A program made the position numbers and the translations under genes. DNA of 64,000 nucleotides from Vibrio mediterranei. Lineage in GTDB: Bacteria > Pseudomonadota > Gammaproteobacteria > Enterobacterales > Vibrionaceae. Location of the stretch: the NCBI RefSeq assembly GCF_900088415.1, contig NZ_FLLQ01000001.1:1-64000 (forward strand), read 5' to 3'. Below, one piece after another: positions 1 through 7,140 of the stretch (position 1 is the stretch's first letter; each line of letters starts with the position of its first letter). Below the pieces are notes generated by a model. The model had not been told where the DNA came from, ran no database searches, and worked only from the letters and a program-made list of their open reading frames with translations.

Positions 1-247
1 CTTCATTTAAGATGATTTTTTTATATTCATTAATAGCATACGCTTGCATCAAAGGAGCAATATTATTACTCAGTGTAATTAAGCTCATTTCAACTTGTTT
101 ATTGATGTGCTTTGAGAGTGCTTGTTTATCAATTGAAAGAGTAATCGTTGTATAGATAGCTATCACGAGACTGATGCTGAGCATGATAACTAGCATGGTC
201 ACTCTTATGAGAGCGACGGACTTGGAAGAAGCGTTCATTTTCCCCAT
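1..247 (-). CDS. Sensor kinase-like membrane protein, N-terminal part only
   Basis: Reading leftwards from an ATG at 247, an open frame of 82 codons runs off the window edge. The product starts with a short basic segment and one strong membrane helix (about residues 11-33), followed by an amphipathic, probably periplasmic stretch. A good AAAGGA ribosome site lies six bases before the ATG. The gene starts 11 bp after the stop of a periplasmic binding protein, so the two are almost certainly one operon. That order, periplasmic binding protein then single-helix membrane protein, is typical of sensor kinases that read ligand occupancy of a binding protein (TorT/TorS and LuxP/LuxQ types). No kinase domain is visible in the window, so the kinase identity is inferred from context. 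Confidence 0.6.
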   Translation of the reverse strand, partial: MGKMNASSKSVALIRVTMLVIMLSISLVIAIYTTITLSIDKQALSKHINKQVEMSLITLSNNIAPLMQAYAINEYKKIILNE

Positions 248-258
248 CAGGTTCCTTT

Positions 259-1200
259 CTAATCCAAACCGAGGACATTTCTTTTAATTTCTTCTTCTTG
301 GCTATCAAGGGTATTTTTGTCCACAGCAAGCACCTTAAGCTCTTGAGTTGATTCAATCTTCGCGCCCTGCCAAAACTCATAAACAGTCTCGACTGAACGC
401 TCTCCTATTTTAAAAGGTTGTTGCATCGCAGCTCCAACAATAACATCCGTTCTGAGCAACTCCAGAAACTCTGGCTCTGCATCAAAACAAATCAACAAAA
501 CCTCCTTCTCTTTACCCATTTTCGCTATACCATCAAGAGCAGCTTGATACCTGTTCGAACCTTGTAGCCAAATAGCACGCGTTCTAGGATTTTTTGTTAA
601 GATTTCGATTGTATAATCAAATGTTTCCTGATAACTAAAATCCACTTGCTGATAAAGGCCATTAACGTCTATACCACTTTCATCAAGAGCAGCAATGAAA
701 CCTTGTGTTCTCTGTTGACCATTCACTCTCATCTGGGGAATAGCGATAATACCGACGGTGCCGTCAACACTTGAGCTACGCTCCATCTTAGCTGCAAGCA
801 TTTTTCCTAAATCATAGGCTCCTTGGAGATTGTTTGATTTTATGTAGGACAAGTAGTCGCCACTCTCTGCTCCAATATCGGCAATGACGACAGGGATCTG
901 GGCTTGTTTTGCCAAATTAAGCAAGGTCACCGCGGCAGAAGAATTCGTAGGAGACATGATGATGGCATCAGCCTTCATATCGATGGCCACTACAAGATTT
1001 TCTAATTCTTGTTTAGCATCATTGCTGGCAGAGAGGACAAGCACGTCGTAATCATAGACGTTTGCTTTCGAAGTAACTCCTCTACTCATAATTTCCCAAA
1101 AGGGTATTCTCAAATCTGAAACAAGATAAACCAATTGCTTTTCAGACGTTTCTCCATCCATAGAGAGAAAGAGCAAGCATAACACGATCATCTTTTTCAT
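259..1200 (-). CDS. Periplasmic sugar-type binding protein (Peripla_BP_4 / TorT-LuxP-like)
   Basis: A 313-residue protein with a short hydrophobic N-terminus (about residues 1-18) that looks like a weak signal peptide. The rest has the alternating pattern of the ribose/galactose-binding fold. A first lobe holds a segment about a large number of possible ligand sites (ADAIIMSPTNSS), then VPVVIADIG-like strands and a second lobe with TRAIWLQGSN and LLICFDAEPEF. An AGGAGACC ribosome site precedes the ATG. Its downstream neighbour begins 11 bp later and looks like a sensor kinase, and no ABC permease is adjacent. This favours a role as ligand sensor for a two-component system over a role in uptake. 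The ligand cannot be told from sequence. Confidence 0.75.
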   Translation of the reverse strand: MKKMIVLCLLFLSMDGETSEKQLVYLVSDLRIPFWEIMSRGVTSKANVYDYDVLVLSASNDAKQELENLVVAIDMKADAIIMSPTNSSAAVTLLNLAKQAQIPVVIADIGAESGDYLSYIKSNNLQGAYDLGKMLAAKMERSSSVDGTVGIIAIPQMRVNGQQRTQGFIAALDESGIDVNGLYQQVDFSYQETFDYTIEILTKNPRTRAIWLQGSNRYQAALDGIAKMGKEKEVLLICFDAEPEFLELLRTDVIVGAAMQQPFKIGERSVETVYEFWQGAKIESTQELKVLAVDKNTLDSQEEEIKRNVLGLD

Positions 1201-1419
1201 AATGGTCTCCTACCAAACTCTAGTTAGCAACACATGTAACGCTGGACTTAGCAACATAGAACTAACATTATTATATTAGTATAAATTAATGTAATGTCTT
1301 TACTGCCTTCATAACAAAAGAAACTCCCCATCCCTTGAAGTGATCACCATATTGCGCTACCGAGGTCGATCCTAATCAGCTGCTGCCTCCTTATCACGCA
1401 GAACATTTACAAAGAAGTA

Positions 1420-1653
1420 CTATCTCCACTTTTCTAGCAAAAAGTCAGCCCACTCTTTCGAAATGAACTTAAAGTCTACTGCTTGTTCATCCCGAACTAG
1501 AACCACATAGTACTCAACTTTACGCTTCTCTCTGGGAGTCATGAGCCAATAGGTGATGCTCTCTGCTCTTGAGGTGTTGCTGGAGGCTAAGATAAATCCA
1601 CCTCTGCTTGTTTTAATACATAGATGTAACTCCACACACTCTGGTTTGTCCAT
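1420..1653 (-). CDS. Small protein of unknown function (77 aa)
   Basis: The open frame has an ATG preceded by GGAG at about ten bases, and natural-looking composition: mixed strands in the middle (VEYYVVLVRDEQ) and a charged, aromatic C-terminus (EWADFLLEKWR). No family is recognised, and there is no signal peptide or membrane helix. It lies immediately downstream of two still smaller open frames on the same strand, in an island that also holds a recombinase and repeats, so it may be a cargo gene. Function unknown. Confidence 0.5.
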   Translation of the reverse strand: MDKPECVELHLCIKTSRGGFILASSNTSRAESITYWLMTPREKRKVEYYVVLVRDEQAVDFKFISKEWADFLLEKWR

Positions 1654-1666
1654 ACATCAACGACTC

Positions 1667-1747
1667 CTACAGAACATACACTTTAATGGCCGATTGGTAT
1701 TCAGAACCATCATCTATTTCTATCTGACACTCAACATTCGTCTCCAT
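1667..1747 (-). CDS. Possible micro-ORF, 26 aa
   Basis: The frame opens with ATG at 1747 and ends with TAG at 1667-1669, just before the ribosome site of the 77-aa gene. The product is acidic and of normal composition (METNVECQIEIDDGSEYQ...). It overlaps the end of the preceding 26-aa frame in another register. It may be a real tiny protein, translationally coupled to its neighbours. It may instead be the second half of one small gene split by a frameshift at about 1735. Confidence 0.25.
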   Translation of the reverse strand: METNVECQIEIDDGSEYQSAIKVYVL

Positions 1748-1811
1748 GTATATCCCAAAACTCACCGTCCTCTACGATGCTAAACCATTCTTCATTAGAA
1801 AAAATAGTCAT
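1731..1811 (-). CDS. Possible micro-ORF, 26 aa, upstream partner
   Basis: ATG at 1811 with a GGGG run just upstream, TGA at 1731-1733. The product is acidic and aromatic (MTIFSNEEWFSIVEDGEFWD...), which looks like coding rather than random sequence. It overlaps the next 26-aa frame by 17 bp. Read together, the two frames would give one coherent acidic protein of roughly 45 residues if a single-base shift were present. Unrecognised. Confidence 0.25.
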   Translation of the reverse strand: MTIFSNEEWFSIVEDGEFWDIHGDEC

Positions 1812-1967
1812 CCCCGTATAATAACCTCATGAATAATATTGAGTATTTTATAGGTTAGATAATCAATCGCTTTTTACAATATGATTTTTCCTAAAAATTA
1901 GTCTTGATTGATATTCAGAATGACCTTTACTTAAACTAAGAATGGCAGTCAATGTGCGAGGAGCAGC

Positions 1968-2156
1968 ATGCGACACATTATCGCAATGCAAACGGTTCAT
2001 TTGTCGTCATGCGCACTCGTTTACGCTTTTTGGTCAGATGGCATAGTCGAGAAAGCCATAACCAAAAACAAGCCAGTGGTTTTTTATGCCGCTAGAGGAA
2101 ATCATTGGAGCGACTATGGAAAAAATGAAGGTGCTTTATATACAAGAGACAATTGA
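1968..2156 (+). CDS. Possible small protein, 62 aa
   Basis: The ATG is preceded by a strong GAGGAG ribosome site five bases away, the best reason to take this frame seriously. The product has a short hydrophobic stretch near the N-terminus (about residues 8-22, with one Cys) and a polar C-terminus. No family is recognised. The last 41 bases overlap the next small gene in another frame, as in tightly packed small-gene cassettes. It could equally be the leftover of a larger gene. Confidence 0.35.
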   Translation: MRHIIAMQTVHLSSCALVYAFWSDGIVEKAITKNKPVVFYAARGNHWSDYGKNEGALYTRDN

Positions 2157-2301
2157 AATTGATGGGTGTTTTTATGTTTCAACAGAGGTGGAGTTCGAAT
2201 GTTATAAGGGGGACGTGTTGCCACACTGCAATAAAACACCTTATGACATAGTTGACAACCCCTACGGGAGACCCGACTCAAACATCGACATATTTGTTTG
2301 A
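2116..2301 (+). CDS. Small protein of unknown function (61 aa)
   Basis: The start chosen here is the ATG at 2116, which has GGAG five bases upstream. An ATG at 2086 in the same frame has no such site. The product begins MEKMKVLYIQETIEID and is acidic, with three cysteines and a Pro/Asp-rich C-terminus. No known domain is recognised. It overlaps the end of the preceding 62-aa frame and is followed by another small open frame. Confidence 0.4.
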   Translation: MEKMKVLYIQETIEIDGCFYVSTEVEFECYKGDVLPHCNKTPYDIVDNPYGRPDSNIDIFV

Positions 2302-2359
2302 TATAAAATTTAAGAATACTGCTCATATAATCAGAGTAATACGGATTGATTCTACTATA

Positions 2360-2587
2360 ATGTCGCATTCATTAATCGTGTCGAAGCAACAAACTTTCGC
2401 CAAGGCTTGCAGCTACGTTCAGTCATTAAATGCCGCCGAAAAAGCTAACTATCTTTGTGGCAATCAATCGATGTTAGAATTTGCGGTAAATGCTGAGATA
2501 TCAGCCTCAATAGTTGAACAGCACAAAGATATCATTGAAGCAATTTTGCTGGGTAGAGTCTTTTACTTTGATACTCCTGCAGAATAA
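2360..2587 (+). CDS. Small helical protein of unknown function (75 aa)
   Basis: From the ATG at 2360 the frame reads as a compact, helix-rich soluble protein (SKQQTFAKACSYVQSLNAAE, then LEFAVNAEISASIVEQHKDI). The same frame stays open upstream to a TTG at 2252, but that extension looks non-coding and no clear ribosome site precedes either start. A convincing terminator at 2752 lies downstream on the same strand, which supports transcription through this gene. No family recognised. Confidence 0.4.
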   Translation: MSHSLIVSKQQTFAKACSYVQSLNAAEKANYLCGNQSMLEFAVNAEISASIVEQHKDIIEAILLGRVFYFDTPAE

Positions 2588-2751
2588 AGTTGCCATTTAT
2601 CTGTTAGCCATGGCAAGTCTGGTTATGTATTTAGTTGAATTGATTTCACCCTACTATGACATTCAGAAATAGTCAGTGTAAATAACTTGAAAATCAAAGT
2701 TCTCATACTAGTCTGTTGGACGTAACTTTAAGTTCCTTGTTGTCGTGTATC

Positions 2752-2785
2752 AAGCACCAAATCTATACTTATGGTGCTTTTTTTT
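2752..2785 (+). terminator. Rho-independent terminator
   Basis: An 8-bp perfect stem (AAGCACCA / TGGTGCTT) with a 12-base loop runs directly into eight T residues. It ends the plus-strand small-gene cluster 1968-2587, about 165 bp after the last stop codon. Confidence 0.75.
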
Positions 2786-2956
2786 GCCTATCGTACACTA
2801 CATGTCGGCTTACAACACACAACGTTGCTCCATTTATGTCCGCATTGGTCTGGTGATACCATTTACCTTTACCATAAGTTTTTTTTCGGGGAAATTTCAT
2901 TTATGGAATGACGCTCCCTACAACGGTAAGACTGATAATGGGACAGATATGAGTTG

Positions 2957-3218
2957 TTGCAGAATCTGCAATCACTGAGCTTTCTCGTTACTCGGGCAAC
3001 TATTGCAAAAATTGCAACAGTTCAACTACCGAGGAATCCTCGATAGTTGCTTGATAAGCAATGTGCATATTTTGCACATTAGTTAGTTCTATTGCCGAAG
3101 CGACGAGATCAGAGCTGGGTTGGAGCAGAGGTGATTTACGAAACAACCTGTTTCGCAATTGTGCAAGACCCTCTAGCATAATTGGTTACTAGAGTTTGTC
3201 CAATAACCTGTTGGACAA
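2957..3218. repeat. Cluster of eight short, sequence-diverse hairpins
   Basis: Eight inverted repeats lie in about 260 bp. They are 2957-2971 (TTGCAG/CTGCAA), 2998-3022 (AACTATTGCAA/TTGCAACAGTT), 3024-3048 (12-bp arms, one mismatch), 3047-3061 (TTGCTT/AAGCAA), 3060-3080 (AATGTGCA/TGCACATT), 3139-3155 (CGAAAC/GTTTCG), 3171-3194 (CTCTAG/CTAGAG) and 3196-3218 (TTGTCCAA/TTGGACAA). Stems differ from one another, but some flanks recur: AACTA...AGTT around the second and third, and a shared AACCTG loop in 3139-3155 and 3196-3218. That is what compensatory change in stems would produce. No reading frame explains them. They lie between the small-gene cluster and a tyrosine recombinase. Confidence 0.6.
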
Positions 3219-3280
3219 TTGGGGAACAGCTTGTTTCACAAATAAATCTCATGATGGTTTCTTGCGCTCTAAACACATCT

Positions 3281-3390
3281 TGGGGCAAAAATAAGCTAGC
3301 CTCGTCACTCAGTTTACGAAGTGGACCATATGATTCAGCGGGGGCTGTCAGTAGATTCCTGCCTTCGCAGGAATGACCGGATTTGGATTT
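3281..3390 (+). repeat. Dispersed ~110-bp repeat, copy 1
   Basis: This stretch closely matches 8121-8230 and 8263-8371. It shares TGGGGCAAAAATAAGCTAGC at the left, TGGACCATATGATTCAG in the middle, and a terminal hairpin ATTCCTGC-CTTC-GCAGGAAT (3355-3374) followed by GAC and a G/T-rich tail. It has no gene inside. Its position beside a recombinase gene and the hairpin cluster suggests a mobile or structurally selected intergenic repeat. Confidence 0.8.
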
Positions 3391-3454
3391 AGGTTATTGA
3401 CACGAAAAGGGGCACAGGCTTTTCAGAAGAAAAGCCTATAGAAGACCCTGCTTT

Positions 3455-4051
3455 TCAGCAGTCTGTTTTCTCAGATAGCCTCAGAGCGTCTTCTAGCTCA
3501 ACACCAAGGTATCGAATTGTGTTATCTAGCTTCGAATGTCCAAGTAAGATCTGTACGGCCCTGATGTTTTTCGTTCTGGCATAGATTAGAGTGGCTTTAG
3601 TGCGACGCATGGAATGAGTGCCGTAATAGTCAGCATTTAAACCCAGTTTTTCAGCCCAGTTTCTGATAATTGAACGATAGAATGAGTAGCTGATAGGTTG
3701 CCCTGAGCGTCGGCTACTTGGGAATAGAAAACTGCTTGCATCTAGGGATGCTGCAAAAACCAATCTGCTAATACTTTGCTGCGTTCTCGGAGTAATCTCA
3801 TAGTGAACATCGGTGCCCGTTTTTTGTTGGATGCACTGAACCCTTTCATAGATGACTCCTTGTGAAGAAACATCGTAAACATGTAGCATTAGCAAATCAC
3901 TCGCTCTTAACTTGCTATCTATAGCTAGATTCAGAAGTGCAAGCTGCATCAGATCGTTTTCAATCTCCAACCTAGTTCTAATTCGCCAGATTTCTTCAAG
4001 CTTAAATGGCCTTTTGATGCCACTGCATTTACCAGAAGATAACTTTCTCAT
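3455..4051 (-). CDS. Tyrosine recombinase, catalytic domain only (FimB/FimE-sized)
   Basis: The 198-residue protein carries the full set of tyrosine-recombinase active-site residues: Arg49 (LRASD), the lysine in the QQKTGT hairpin, His146 and Arg149 (HSMRR), His172 (LLGH) and the nucleophile Tyr181 (IRYLG). It lacks the N-terminal SAM-like arm/core-binding domain of phage integrases and XerC/D. That makes it the same size and layout as the fimbrial invertases FimB/FimE. An AGGAGGAGG ribosome site lies just before the ATG, so it is probably well translated. It follows a repeat- and hairpin-rich segment, consistent with a local DNA-rearranging role. The substrate sites are not known. Confidence 0.85.
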   Translation of the reverse strand: MRKLSSGKCSGIKRPFKLEEIWRIRTRLEIENDLMQLALLNLAIDSKLRASDLLMLHVYDVSSQGVIYERVQCIQQKTGTDVHYEITPRTQQSISRLVFAASLDASSFLFPSSRRSGQPISYSFYRSIIRNWAEKLGLNADYYGTHSMRRTKATLIYARTKNIRAVQILLGHSKLDNTIRYLGVELEDALRLSEKTDC

Positions 4052-4268
4052 GATGACCTCCTCCTAGTGTCGTTGGTCACTTGAAGTTTGGCAGCCATAT
4101 TTAGTAGAGTTCAGGAAGAGCTGAAACGTTGGCGGACAAGAACGTGCCAGTGACTTACTCAATTAGAAGTAAAAAGGTTAGGTTAGGCATTGCAAATGCT
4201 CTTATCAATTAGCTAAGGCCTTTAACATCTAGCGCTTAGTCATGCTCTGCTCGTCAAATTCAAAGCAA

Positions 4269-5474
4269 CTAATTTAGGTGCGAGCCTAACCTTGAGTTAG
4301 TTCTCTGTACTATTTGGTTGTCTACCGTGACTAATAGAACTGATGCTAGTGACAACAGCATGACGATGGCCAGTGTAGAGATACTACTAACCCCCAAAAG
4401 TCCCGATACAGCGACAAGCAATGCTCCTCCAATCATTCTGAAAAAACCATCGATAGATGTTGCCAAGCCAGCACAATATTTAAAGGGCTCAAGCGCAAGA
4501 GATGTAGCAGAGCCAGATAAGAGGCTGAAGCCTGCTGCTCCCAATGCCGATAAAGCAAAGAACAGATAAGTAGCATTAGAGCTAATAAACAACAAACCCA
4601 TACCTCCGACAGTGATAACAGTGGCACCAAATCGTACAGTATTCCTGCGGCCAAACGACCTCATCAATCTAGGCGCAATAAGGCTAGCAAGTATTTGAAC
4701 TCCTCCGATCATGCCGAACATAAGAGAGAACTGCACTTGAGAAAATCCACCCTCACTAATTGCAACAATTGGAGCTACTGAAATGTAAGTCAGCAGCGCA
4801 CCGAAACTGAGCATGTTAGTCAGTGAATACACCAAAAATGTACGATTGGTTAATATATCGCGCACGTTACATTTAAGCGCCTGCGTATCTTTTACATTAA
4901 CCGTAGCCTTAACACTCTTCTTAGATTGAAGTGCGATAGCTGACATAATAAACAGCAACAGAGCCAAACCAGCCATGAGATAGAAGCCACCTGTCCACCC
5001 CCACAAAAGAGCCAACCCACTGCCAATGAGCGGCGCAATGGTTGGCACTGCACTGGTTACACCGCCCATATAGCTTAACCACTTACCTGCAACGTCACCT
5101 TCGTAGTTGTCTCGAACCCAAGCCATGGCGGTGATCATAGTGAATGAAGCGCCTACACCTTGCAGAGCTCGCGCTGCGTATAGCATCTCTAAAGAGGAAG
5201 ATGCTACAACCAGCAAGCTACCTGCTGCATACATGATTAGCCCAAGCATGGCAGAGAACTTACGCCCCTTGCGGTCAGAAACAGGGCCCGCAATGAGTTG
5301 ACTCACACCCAGAGCCAGAACGTAAATCGAAATAGTCTGTCTTATTTCGCTCTCAGAGACAGCAAAAGCCTCGATCATCTGTGGAAAAGATGGCAAGTAG
5401 ACATCAATAGCCAGTGGCCCCAGAGGTATGAGAGAAAAAATAACCAGCAGTTGGAAAAATTTGTTACCTGCCAT
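4269..5474 (-). CDS. MFS drug-efflux transporter, Bcr/CflA type
   Basis: A 401-residue inner-membrane protein with twelve predicted helices in two halves. The first part carries the DHA1 signatures: an N-terminal LGPLAIDVYLPSFP segment and the loop 2-3 motif GPVSDRKGRK. Helix 4 and 5 motifs (RALQGVGASF and a GPP-like APLIGSGLA) also fit Bcr/CflA proton-coupled exporters of antibiotics, sulfonamides or other small molecules. It starts 11 bp after the stop of the glutaredoxin gene, as the third gene of an operon with an MBL hydrolase and Grx2. This setting suggests export of, or protection from, a reactive or thiol-active compound. Confidence 0.85.
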   Translation of the reverse strand: MAGNKFFQLLVIFSLIPLGPLAIDVYLPSFPQMIEAFAVSESEIRQTISIYVLALGVSQLIAGPVSDRKGRKFSAMLGLIMYAAGSLLVVASSSLEMLYAARALQGVGASFTMITAMAWVRDNYEGDVAGKWLSYMGGVTSAVPTIAPLIGSGLALLWGWTGGFYLMAGLALLLFIMSAIALQSKKSVKATVNVKDTQALKCNVRDILTNRTFLVYSLTNMLSFGALLTYISVAPIVAISEGGFSQVQFSLMFGMIGGVQILASLIAPRLMRSFGRRNTVRFGATVITVGGMGLLFISSNATYLFFALSALGAAGFSLLSGSATSLALEPFKYCAGLATSIDGFFRMIGGALLVAVSGLLGVSSISTLAIVMLLSLASVLLVTVDNQIVQRTNSRLGSHLN

Positions 5475-5485
5475 CTTAAACTCCT

Positions 5486-6157
5486 TTACTTACTTATCGG
5501 TGGATACAATGACATACCAGAGCGTGATGCGATGAAACTAACAAAGCTCATCATGCGCTCACTCATTTCTAATTCCGCTACCATTGTGTAGTTTCGCAGC
5601 TCAGAAAATGCAGCAATGTCGTCAATGTTCAACTTGCGCTCACCAGAGACAAGAGCATCAATATCGAGCAAGGAATCCAGCTCTTCCAAGAGTTGTTTAA
5701 GCACCGAAAGGTACTCTTCTGTTCTCTCCAACGCCTGCTCAATGGATTGGCCCAATGCGCCTTTGCGTGACTCAACAAACATACTGAGGGCGTCTGCCGT
5801 AGACAGCTCAGGGAGGTTAAGCTGTGGCATGCGCGGGTACAAAAGCTGTCCAGAGGTCGGGTAAAGCCGCTTTAGAAGGTTATTCAATGCTTCTGATACT
5901 TCGTAACGTGTGAACATTGGTTCACCTTGTTGATCCAAGTAGCGGATAATGTCGAGGCTCTCGACCATCACCGTGTGCTCACCATCATGCTGCCGCTGTT
6001 TAAGCACAGGGACAGTCAACCTCTCTAATTTCCCCGCTAACGACTCTGGTAATTGCCCCAAAGTCATCGGGCTAATTTCACAATCAATATTTTTAAGCCC
6101 AACAACGGTCTTAACACGAACACAAAATGGGCAGCTATCAAATACATGCAGTTTCAT
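5486..6157 (-). CDS. grxB: Glutaredoxin 2
   Basis: The product begins MKLHVFDSCPFCVRV, with the active-site CPFC at residues 9-12. A helical C-terminal half typical of the GST-like Grx2 family follows. The length of 223 residues is close to E. coli GrxB (215). The enzyme reduces protein and low-molecular disulfides with glutathione in the cytoplasm. The second of two adjacent ATGs is chosen because an AGGGGG site lies six bases before it. A longer frame to 6238 would overlap the upstream gene and add a non-family N-terminus. It is the middle gene of an operon, 13 bp after the MBL hydrolase. Confidence 0.9.
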   Translation of the reverse strand: MKLHVFDSCPFCVRVKTVVGLKNIDCEISPMTLGQLPESLAGKLERLTVPVLKQRQHDGEHTVMVESLDIIRYLDQQGEPMFTRYEVSEALNNLLKRLYPTSGQLLYPRMPQLNLPELSTADALSMFVESRKGALGQSIEQALERTEEYLSVLKQLLEELDSLLDIDALVSGERKLNIDDIAAFSELRNYTMVAELEMSERMMSFVSFIASRSGMSLYPPISK

Positions 6158-6170
6158 CATTCGCCCCCTA

Positions 6171-7037
6171 CTAATTACCATGCCAAATTGAGTAAGCCAT
6201 GCGCTCAACATGAGCAGGCAAATGTTCCTCATAACCATTCCAATGGCTGAATTCAGGCAGCTTTATCGACTCTTTTAATTCATCAACTGATTTGCCATCT
6301 TGCAGCCCTTTCCAAACCGCATCGAATAGAGCCTGAGCAAACTCTTCACTCTCTTCTAGCAGTTCTGGTGAATCGACAGGGATGTGACCATTTATGATGG
6401 TGTCAAATTCTAGCTCTTTACGTACGCGCTTAATCGTACTCAATGTGGCTACGTAGTCCTGCTCGATTAAACGCCCAGAACTCACTAGGTATTGTGGCAA
6501 GTGCCAATCTACTGCAACTAATACTTTGTCTTCAGGCATGTGAACAATACTCATGCAATTGCCATCATTCTTACCGTAGTAATGTAGGTCGACGTTTTTT
6601 CCCCCTAACGAAACTGTCATGTCATCTTTGTAGGTAGTCGTTGGATAAGCCACCTTATCTTCTAAATCACGAGAAAGAAGGTCTGAGCAATTTTCTTGAG
6701 CGATAAATTCTGCGCCTTGTTGCTTGAAGATATTGCCGCCACGGGAATGGTCAAAGTGATCATGGGAATAAATAACTTTTTTGACTGGCTTATCTGTCAC
6801 TTTACGGATTTCTTTCATCATTTGTGCAGAACGAGCATCGCCTGAAGGGTCAGTAATAATCACGCCTTCGTCTGTAACAACAATCAGGCTGTTATAAAAA
6901 AACTGGGAGTACTGATAGATACCATTCTTTAGTTCTTTTAATACTGGCTTCGACGGGTCAAACCCATCGGCTGCACTAGCCCCAGCAACCATGCTTAGCG
7001 TCAGAGTTAAAGTAGTGAGCTTTGAAGTAATAGACAT
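6171..7037 (-). CDS. Exported metallo-beta-lactamase-fold hydrolase
   Basis: This 288-residue protein has a clear signal peptide (about residues 1-22, ending ASAAD). It also has the MBL zinc-binding signature HDHFDH at residues 92-97, plus later metal-ligand candidates in VAVDWH and INGHIP. This is the glyoxalase-II-like hydrolase fold, here periplasmic. Substrate is unknown. The fold covers lactamases, lactonases, sulfatases and thioesterases, and this sequence does not have the typical class B lactamase pattern. It is the first gene of a three-gene operon (MBL, grxB, MFS) and is divergent from a LysR regulator about 100 bp away, its likely controller. Confidence 0.8.
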   Translation of the reverse strand: MSITSKLTTLTLTLSMVAGASAADGFDPSKPVLKELKNGIYQYSQFFYNSLIVVTDEGVIITDPSGDARSAQMMKEIRKVTDKPVKKVIYSHDHFDHSRGGNIFKQQGAEFIAQENCSDLLSRDLEDKVAYPTTTYKDDMTVSLGGKNVDLHYYGKNDGNCMSIVHMPEDKVLVAVDWHLPQYLVSSGRLIEQDYVATLSTIKRVRKELEFDTIINGHIPVDSPELLEESEEFAQALFDAVWKGLQDGKSVDELKESIKLPEFSHWNGYEEHLPAHVERMAYSIWHGN

Positions 7038-7140
7038 TGTTCTTTCCTATTCATCGTTGAAGATGAAACAAAAGATAATTAACATTACCAAGTAGAACAA
7101 TACAGCCAAAAGTAACTTCACTTAATACTAAAGGTATCGA

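Noticed and set aside
259..1200. Calling the first binding protein LuxP
   Set aside because: It is shorter than LuxP and I could not confirm AI-2-binding residues; only the pairing with a kinase-like gene is similar.
2745..2978. 77-codon open frame on the plus strand
   Set aside because: It begins inside the terminator hairpin and T run, has poor composition and no ribosome site.
2957..3218. Reading the hairpin cluster as a CRISPR array or integron attC array
   Set aside because: There are no regular direct repeats with unique spacers, and no GTTRRRY/RYYYAAC core pairs with the spacing of attC sites.
3182..3376. 64-codon open frame on the plus strand
   Set aside because: It spans hairpins and the dispersed repeat; only parts repeated elsewhere stay open by chance.
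4174..4293. Nine-base inverted arms AAGGTTAGG/CCTAACCTT flanking about 100 bp, possible invertible segment
   Set aside because: The arms are short, one lies inside the MFS gene end, and no promoter or gene between them would make inversion meaningful.
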